A stretch of 64,000 nucleotides of DNA from Bartonella sp. JB63 (lineage in GTDB: Bacteria > Pseudomonadota > Alphaproteobacteria > Rhizobiales > Rhizobiaceae), in contig NZ_CP019788.1 of the NCBI RefSeq assembly GCF_002022665.1, forward strand, positions 682,001 through 746,000. Direction: 5' to 3'. A program made the translations under genes and the position numbers. Below, piece by piece: positions 58,529 through 64,000 of the stretch. The notes beneath the pieces are model-generated. The model was given only the letters and a program-made list of their open reading frames with translations. It did not search any database and was not told the origin of the DNA. The first letter of the stretch is position 1. Every line of letters begins with the position of its first letter.

Positions 58529-59710
58529 TTAAGGATTGGTTAATGGGGATAGGAGATGCATAGGTGTATAAAGAATAAAATCTGTTGTTTTCTTTAAGAT
58601 ATTGCTACCATCAGAAAGAATGGCTTGACTAGGTGATAATTCTGTTTCTTGCATAATCGTTGAAGCTAAAGATCCCTCTCGAGATAAAGCCATTAATGTT
58701 GGTGAAGATGCAAATACATTATGCGTCCCACCGTCAACATTAGATAAATCAAGAATAGCTATTCCATTCTTTCGTAATATTTCAATATTTGAGCCATCTC
58801 CTACACGAGGGTGTCCACCTGTAAGCTTTCTTGAAACAGCAAGCGCTTTGTCTTTACGAGATACCAAAATAGCTGTTGGTTGAGGTAATTGTTTAATATC
58901 ATTAAGTTGACGCTCAAATACATCAAGATCAATGTCCGGAGCAGCCATTAAAAAACTTGTAATGCGATGAATTAGCTTGTATTTTCCTTGTAATGCTAAA
59001 GTTCTAAATGCTTCCATTGTAACAAGATTGCCCATAGAATGCGCAATAATTGATACCTGATCAGCTTTTGTTTCACTTATAATCATCAGAAGTTCTATCA
59101 ATCCATCACGTGCAAAATTGGCGCTATCGCGATCATAAATATAAAGAGGTATCGCACCAGCTGAAGGCCATGAATAGTGTACATTAACAACATTCAAAGA
59201 ATAATCGTAAGCAAATTGGGCTGTACGAAATGTACCATCTGCAAAATTGTTATTGTAACCATGAATAAAAAGGAAAATTTCTTTTTTTCCTTTTGGCTTT
59301 TTTGCTAACGCAATATTTAATTGCTGTTTAAATTGCTCTTTATTATCATATTTTTGCAAAGCGACTGCTGCAAAATATTTATCATGACTCGGTTTATAAG
59401 CATTTGTCTCAACCACACCTTTCACATGTTTTTGAGGAATTCCTACATCAACACGGTTATAGTATACTTTATTTGACCGTTTTGCTCCATAAGGCTGAGA
59501 ATAATTATCCTGCATCATACGACTTGTAGCAACATATACTGGGATAATAGCTTTCGGAGGAATTGGCTTTTCAACTTTCTGTTGTACCGCAACCATAGAC
59601 GGTGTTGCATGTATTCCATGCCAAAGTACAGCACGTGACCCATCACATGCAACTAATAAAGTAATGCAAATAAAAAATACTAAATATTTAAAAAACAATA
59701 CACTTTTCAC
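58529..59710 (-). CDS. Lipoprotein alpha/beta hydrolase (DUF900-like esterase)
   Basis: This is a 393-residue protein with a lipoprotein signal: hydrophobic residues 4-20 and a lipobox LLVAC. A DUF900 alpha/beta hydrolase domain follows. The oxyanion region is FLFIHGYNNNFADG, the nucleophile elbow is IIAHSMGNLVTM, and later segments include AAPDIDLDVF and a His in VDGGTHNVF. The GTG at 59710 is preferred (GGGTGG upstream) over TTG 59725. The protein is probably anchored in the membrane facing the periplasm. The substrate is unknown; a phospholipid or ester substrate is only a guess. Confidence 0.84.
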   Translation of the reverse strand: MKSVLFFKYLVFFICITLLVACDGSRAVLWHGIHATPSMVAVQQKVEKPIPPKAIIPVYVATSRMMQDNYSQPYGAKRSNKVYYNRVDVGIPQKHVKGVVETNAYKPSHDKYFAAVALQKYDNKEQFKQQLNIALAKKPKGKKEIFLFIHGYNNNFADGTFRTAQFAYDYSLNVVNVHYSWPSAGAIPLYIYDRDSANFARDGLIELLMIISETKADQVSIIAHSMGNLVTMEAFRTLALQGKYKLIHRITSFLMAAPDIDLDVFERQLNDIKQLPQPTAILVSRKDKALAVSRKLTGGHPRVGDGSNIEILRKNGIAILDLSNVDGGTHNVFASSPTLMALSREGSLASTIMQETELSPSQAILSDGSNILKKTTDFILYTPMHLLSPLTNP

Positions 59711-59911
59711 TATGATACCACCCAATCTTATTAAAAATTAAAAAAGAGCTCATATTTCGTACCTATAGTAATAACAAAAGATACAGTTTCTAACGATCTG
59801 TAATTAAAGTAATTATACAAGACATTTAAAAAAATGTACAGAATTCACCTACTAACGCTCAATATCATAGCTTTTATCTGCATTTTAAAATCAATCACAA
59901 AAAAACACAAA

Positions 59912-59996
59912 TGGTGCGGTCGAGAAGACTCGAACTTCCACGAGTTGCCCCACAGCGACCTCAACGCTGCGCGTCTACCAATTCCGCCACGACCGC
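59912..59996 (-). tRNA. tRNA-Leu (GAG)
   Basis: This is a class II tRNA of 85 nt with encoded CCA. On the minus strand the acceptor arms GCGGTCG and CGACCGC pair fully. The anticodon stem CAGCG/CGCTG encloses TTGAGGT, giving anticodon GAG. The variable arm TGGGGCAACTCGTG and T loop TTCGAGT follow. Confidence 0.96.
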
Positions 59997-60148
59997 ACAA
60001 ATTAGAAGTAAAAATTATTACTCTCCGCATTTAACAAATCACACAGTAGGGCACAAGTTTATTTTTGTATTCTTATAATTTATTTCATTTCATGTGAATT
60101 TATGCTTAATAAAATAAATTCTCAAAGCGCATAAATAGTTTACCATAA

Positions 60149-60763
60149 TTAGCGTATCAATGACATAAAACTAGCTTGTGCGACTTGATCACTTTGATAA
60201 TATCCATGAAAACTTGTTGTAATTGTCATGGTCCCTTGCTTTCGTATTCCTCTCATACCCATACACATATGCTCAGCCTCAACCACTACAGCAACACCAC
60301 GAGGCTTCAGATGTGTTTCTAGAGCATCAACTATTTGTGCTGTCATGGTTTCTTGTGTTTGTAAACGACGAGAAAAAGCATCTACAACACGTGCAATTTT
60401 TGAAAGTCCAACAACCTTTTTATCAGGAAGATAAGCAATATGAGCTTTACCAATAATTGGAAGCATATGATGTTCACAATGTGAATAAAAAGAAATATTC
60501 TTCATTATAACTGGTTCATTATATCCTGAAACTTCTTCAAAAACTGTACCTAAAATTTCTTCAACTGATTCGTCATAACCTGTAAAAAATTCACGATACA
60601 CTTTAGCAATACGACTTGGCGTCTTTAAAAGACCTTCTCGATTTGGATTTTCTCCTATCCATAACAGCAATGTATGAATCGCCATCTCTACTTCTTTAAC
60701 ACTAGGCTTTTTTTGCTCAAAGAGAAATGAACTTTTTGCTCTTCCTTCCATCACATCACACAT
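60149..60763 (-). CDS. folE: GTP cyclohydrolase I
   Basis: FolE opens GTP to 7,8-dihydroneopterin triphosphate, the first step of folate synthesis. The 204-residue protein has the zinc ligands in [12 protein letters not shown] and the later Cys in [14 protein letters not shown], the [15 protein letters not shown] helix and the C-terminal [10 protein letters not shown]. The ATG at 60763 has GGAG 6 nt upstream and is preferred over TTG 60775. The gene is divergent from the IscU-like gene. Confidence 0.96.
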   Translation of the reverse strand: MCDVMEGRAKSSFLFEQKKPSVKEVEMAIHTLLLWIGENPNREGLLKTPSRIAKVYREFFTGYDESVEEILGTVFEEVSGYNEPVIMKNISFYSHCEHHMLPIIGKAHIAYLPDKKVVGLSKIARVVDAFSRRLQTQETMTAQIVDALETHLKPRGVAVVVEAEHMCMGMRGIRKQGTMTITTSFHGYYQSDQVAQASFMSLIR

Positions 60764-60876
60764 TAAAAACTCCAAATTATTATGTATAAAATGTTTATTA
60801 TATACCTATTTTCATAATCTTTATATAAACAAATTAAAAGCTTAAATAGCATTAACTCTTGAAAGTTTAGTAGCTT

Positions 60877-61305
60877 ATGATTGACAATGTCTATAGTAAT
60901 AAAATACTTGAACATGCTGCACATATAAGCAAAATTGGCCGTCTTAATAATCCGGATGCAACATCAAAAAAATGTGCGCGCTTTTGTGGATCGATTGTTA
61001 CCGTAGACCTAAAAGTAGCAAATAGCATCATCATAGATTTTGCTCATGAGATATGCGCATGTGTACTTGGACAAGCTTCATCTTCTATTCTTGCACATCA
61101 TATCGTTGGCCAAAAAACACAAGATCTTAAAATATTACATGAAATTATTCAGCATATGTTAACAAAAAATGGCCCTCCCCCTTCAGCTCCATTTGAAGCA
61201 TTTGCTTGCCTACAACCTATTAAAGACTATAAAACGCGTCATGGATCAGTAATGCTTACTTTTGATGCGGTCATAGATTGTATTAAACAAATTGAAGAAA
61301 AATGA
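60877..61305 (+). CDS. Iron-sulfur cluster assembly scaffold protein, NifU/IscU-like N-terminal type
   Basis: This 142-residue protein is related to the U-type scaffold. Its three ligand cysteines are at CARFCGSIVTVDLK, ICACVLGQASSSI and FACLQPIKDY. An upstream helix HAAHISKIGRL is typical of the alphaproteobacterial form found between folE and yidD. It may hold or pass Fe-S clusters in addition to the SUF system. Its stop overlaps the yidD start context (TGAATG), suggesting one operon with yidD. Confidence 0.9.
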   Translation: MIDNVYSNKILEHAAHISKIGRLNNPDATSKKCARFCGSIVTVDLKVANSIIIDFAHEICACVLGQASSSILAHHIVGQKTQDLKILHEIIQHMLTKNGPPPSAPFEAFACLQPIKDYKTRHGSVMLTFDAVIDCIKQIEEK

Positions 61306-61650
61306 ATGGCTAAACAACAGGTAAAAACAAAAAAAACATACACAAGAAATTACAAAGAACCTTGGCAAAAAACACCTGGACGATTACTTGGTATTGGATT
61401 AATACGTTTCTATCAAATAACACTGTCCAATTTTATAGGTAATCAGTGTCGTCACAGACCAACTTGTTCAGAATATACCTATGAAGCAATTGCACGCCAT
61501 GGTCTATGGGCAGGTGCATGGATGGGTTTTTTTCGTCTTATCCGCTGTGGTCCCTTTGGAACAAATGGCTTTGATCCAGTACCAACCTCTATTGAAAATT
61601 CCTATAAGCCTTGGCATTATTGGAAAATTTCTATCAAACACAATAAATAA
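61306..61650 (+). CDS. yidD: Membrane protein insertion efficiency factor YidD
   Basis: This 114-residue member of the YidD family binds the membrane through an amphipathic segment and helps YidC insert proteins. The core IGLIRFYQITLSNFIGNQCRHRPTCSEYTYEAI and FRLIRCGPFGTNGFDPVP is clear, with conserved cysteines (CRHRPTC and RCGPF). The N-terminus (about residues 1-28) is Lys-rich and longer than usual. The gene follows the IscU-like gene immediately. Confidence 0.94.
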   Translation: MAKQQVKTKKTYTRNYKEPWQKTPGRLLGIGLIRFYQITLSNFIGNQCRHRPTCSEYTYEAIARHGLWAGAWMGFFRLIRCGPFGTNGFDPVPTSIENSYKPWHYWKISIKHNK

Positions 61651-61784
61651 TCCTTTCTTTTTTAAAGCGTTATGCATAAAAAGAATTGATAGAAAACTAG
61701 CCTATTAGTTTTAATTGATTGTTTTGCTAAATGTTCACGAAACCATCCGCAACCGTTAGCGGAATTGGATTAAAAAGGTTCCTT

Positions 61785-63761
61785 ATGTCTTGCTCTATTT
61801 CTCTTTCTTTTCCTGATGGCTCAAAACGCGATTACCCAACCGAAATAACTGGCTTAGAATTAGCCGAATCTATTTCCAAGTCCCTCGCGAAAAAAGCAGT
61901 TGCCTATAGTTTTGATGGAGTTCTTAGGGATCTTTCAGACCCATTAGGAAAATCTGGAAAAGTAGAAATTATCATTCGCGATGATCCACGTGCACTTGAA
62001 TTGATACGCCATGATTGCGCCCATGTTTTAGCTGAAGCAGTACAAGAGCTTTTTCCTGAAACGCAAGTTACAATCGGTCCAGTTATTGAAAACGGTTTTT
62101 ATTATGATTTTGCACGTAAACAACCTTTTACATTAGATGACCTCACTATCATTGAAAAAAAAATGCGTGAAATTATTCAACGAAATCAACCTTTTAGAAA
62201 AGAAATTTGGTCTCGTGAAAAAGCTAAAAAGATTTTTTTTGAAAAAAATGAACTCTATAAAATCGAGCTTATTGATGCTGTCCCTGATGATCAAGATTTG
62301 AAAGTCTATTATCAAGGCGACTGGTTTGATCTTTGCCGTGGTCCGCATATGCAATCTACTGGACAAATTGGTAATGCATTCAAATTGATGAAAGTTGCAG
62401 GTGCTTATTGGCGTGGTGATGCTAATAACCCTATGTTAACGAGAATTTATGGTACAGCATTTACTAATGAAAATGACTTAAAAGCCTATCTTCATATGCT
62501 AGAAGAGACTGAAAAACGAGATCATCGCCGCTTAGGACGTGAAATGGATTTATTTCATTTTCAAGAGGAAAGTCCAGGAATGATTTTTTGGCATCCTAAA
62601 GGTTGGAAAATGTTCCAAAATTTGATTAGTTACATGCGTCGTCGTCTCGATGATCATAAATATGCTGAAGTTCAGGCACCTCAAGTTCTTGATAAGTCAC
62701 TTTGGGAAGTGTCAGGTCACTGGGAATGGTACAAAGAAAATATGTTCAAAACAATTCCAGTGGCTGATGATTGGAAGAATGAATATATTTATGCTCTTAA
62801 ACCAATGAATTGTCCTGGCCATGTGCAGATCTTTAAACATGGTTTAAAATCTTACCGTGATTTGCCCATTAGACTAGCTGAATTTGGGCTTGTTCACCGT
62901 TATGAGCCTTCAGGCTCTTTACATGGTCTTATGCGAGTACGTAGCTTTACACAAGATGATGCACATATTTTTTGCACTGAAGAACAATTAGCTGATGAAT
63001 GCCTTAATATTAATGATTTGATTTTATCAACCTATGCCGATTTTGGTTTTGAAGAAATTAGCCTTAAACTCTCAACACGCCCAGAAAAACGTGTTGGTTC
63101 AGATAAGTTATGGGACCATGCCGAAAATATCATGACATCTGTTCTTAAAACTATTGAGAAAAAATCTTCAGGGCGTATTAAAATAAGTATTCTTCCTGGT
63201 GAGGGTGCATTTTATGGACCAAAATTTGAATACACACTGAAAGATGCTATCGGTCGCGAATGGCAATGCGGAACAACGCAAGTAGACTTTAATTTACCTG
63301 AGCGCTTTGGAGCATTCTATATTGATAAGGATTCAGAAAAACGTCAGCCTGTTATGATCCATCGAGCTATTTTTGGATCAATGGAACGTTTTCTCGGTAT
63401 ATTAATCGAAAACTTTTCTGGTCATATACCGTTTTGGCTTGCGCCTCAACAGATTGTTGTGGCAACGATTACATCCGATGCAAATGAGTATGCAAAAAAA
63501 ATAACAGCAAAACTCAAAGCTATTGGTCTTTCAGTGATATTGGATTGCCGTAATGAAAAAATTAACTACAAAATACGTGAACATTCTTTACAAAAAATTC
63601 CTGTAATTTTAGTGTGTGGTAAACGCGAAGCTGAAACAAATAGTGTCAATATGCGCCGCTTAGGAAGTGTAGAGCAGACTTTTTTATCTATAGAAGAAGT
63701 GACTAAAAAATTACTAGATGAATCGACACCACCAGATTTATGTCGTTTAATCAACACCTGA
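61785..63761 (+). CDS. thrS: Threonyl-tRNA synthetase
   Basis: This class II synthetase of 658 residues charges tRNA-Thr. The N-terminal TGS domain ([18 protein letters not shown]) is followed by the editing domain with [11 protein letters not shown] and the catalytic core, where zinc is bound by the Cys in [13 protein letters not shown] and two His residues. Motif 2 is [13 protein letters not shown]. The anticodon-binding domain is at the C-terminus. ATG 61785, with AAAAAGG 6 nt upstream, is chosen over ATG 61731. It is 134 bp after yidD. Confidence 0.96.
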   Translation: MSCSISLSFPDGSKRDYPTEITGLELAESISKSLAKKAVAYSFDGVLRDLSDPLGKSGKVEIIIRDDPRALELIRHDCAHVLAEAVQELFPETQVTIGPVIENGFYYDFARKQPFTLDDLTIIEKKMREIIQRNQPFRKEIWSREKAKKIFFEKNELYKIELIDAVPDDQDLKVYYQGDWFDLCRGPHMQSTGQIGNAFKLMKVAGAYWRGDANNPMLTRIYGTAFTNENDLKAYLHMLEETEKRDHRRLGREMDLFHFQEESPGMIFWHPKGWKMFQNLISYMRRRLDDHKYAEVQAPQVLDKSLWEVSGHWEWYKENMFKTIPVADDWKNEYIYALKPMNCPGHVQIFKHGLKSYRDLPIRLAEFGLVHRYEPSGSLHGLMRVRSFTQDDAHIFCTEEQLADECLNINDLILSTYADFGFEEISLKLSTRPEKRVGSDKLWDHAENIMTSVLKTIEKKSSGRIKISILPGEGAFYGPKFEYTLKDAIGREWQCGTTQVDFNLPERFGAFYIDKDSEKRQPVMIHRAIFGSMERFLGILIENFSGHIPFWLAPQQIVVATITSDANEYAKKITAKLKAIGLSVILDCRNEKINYKIREHSLQKIPVILVCGKREAETNSVNMRRLGSVEQTFLSIEEVTKKLLDESTPPDLCRLINT

Positions 63762-63805
63762 TACTATAAACACAAAAAATACCACAAATTAATAATCGGT
63801 TATGA

Positions 63806-64000
63806 TTATCGAGCTTTGTCGAGAACGCGTTTACACTCAATTAACTCAAACAGTACTTCCTGCAATAATACTTTATCAGTTTTATCCCGATGATTATTAA
63901 TAGCACCAACCGATGCTTCCCCTTCACTCTTCATAAACCCCAAAAGCCCAAAAGCTGTCTTTTTTGACTTAGTTGGAACAGATTTGAATCCCTGTTCTGC
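63806..64000 (-). CDS. C-terminal part of an unidentified protein (5' end beyond window)
   Basis: On the minus strand an open frame enters at base 64000 and ends with TAA at 63806-63808, giving 64 residues. It includes KSKKTAFGLLGFMKSEGEAS and ends with FELIECKRVLDKAR. I do not recognise the family. It is convergent with thrS. Confidence 0.5.
   Translation of the reverse strand, partial: AEQGFKSVPTKSKKTAFGLLGFMKSEGEASVGAINNHRDKTDKVLLQEVLFELIECKRVLDKAR

Noticed and set aside
59834..60034. Open frames on both strands over tRNA-Leu
   Set aside because: Both translate the tRNA gene and its flanks; they are a known source of false proteins.

Overview
The window looks like chromosomal DNA of a low-GC alphaproteobacterium of the Hyphomicrobiales (Rhizobiales), most like Bartonella and other host-associated relatives. 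By eye it is about one-third GC. I base this on gene content and order: the rlpA-dacC-tmk-holB-metG-tatD block, phosphatidylcholine synthase, a suf operon led by a group I cysteine desulfurase, a double cold-shock-domain protein, the pyrB/pyrX-plsY-dprA-topA-rnr-rpmG string and accB-accC. AT-rich spacers, several disrupted genes and one heavily decayed gene suggest ongoing genome reduction. I could not run a database search, so the genus is an inference.

Layout. 1-1042: 3' part of rimO (minus strand). 1498-1573: tRNA-Lys. 1963-9094: rlpA, a DacC-like penicillin-binding protein, tmk, holB, metG, tatD and a metallo-beta-lactamase-fold hydrolase, all plus strand and closely packed. 9196-11381: pcs, then a UbiH-type flavin monooxygenase whose 5' end is out of frame at an A9 tract. 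11696-12341: two small overlapping genes, one exported protein and one glycine-zipper membrane protein. 12637-13405: tRNA-Ser, a folded intergenic palindrome and sodC. 13447-19981 (minus): the SUF iron-sulfur assembly operon (cysteine desulfurase, sufB, sufC, sufD, sufS, sufT), with sufS frameshifted and a candidate iron-responsive operator upstream. 20159-23203: two alpha/beta hydrolases, a broken DUF192 gene and a double cold-shock protein. 23533-28393: a complete branched-chain amino-acid ABC transporter, livKHMGF.

29141-33204: gatA and gatC (minus), ruvX (plus) and an AidB-like acyl-CoA dehydrogenase homologue with degenerate motifs (minus). 33331-44575: pyrB, a dihydroorotase-like pyrX, plsY, dprA, a small minus-strand gene, topA, rnr, an MFS transporter and rpmG (L33, 55 aa). 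45054-46676: the remains of a class I fumarate hydratase, between an 18-bp inverted repeat. 47152-51331: a secreted or anchored thermonuclease-like protein, a uracil-DNA-glycosylase-family protein, an orphan cobT and dusA. 52277-55618: tRNA-Thr, accC, accB and a DsbA-like protein (all minus). 55888-59710: glpD, a coiled-coil protein of unknown function and a lipoprotein alpha/beta hydrolase. 59912-63761: tRNA-Leu, folE, an IscU-like scaffold, yidD and thrS. 63806-64000: the C-terminal end of an unrecognised minus-strand gene.

Most of the window is housekeeping. I found no CRISPR array, prophage, insertion sequence, toxin-antitoxin pair or defence island. The items most worth a second look are the frame breaks in sufS and ubiH, the structured element between tRNA-Ser and sodC, the fumarase remnant with its flanking repeat, the TGA-N9-TCA operator candidate upstream of suf, and three proteins whose fold is kept but whose catalytic motifs are altered (DacC-like, AidB-like, PyrX).
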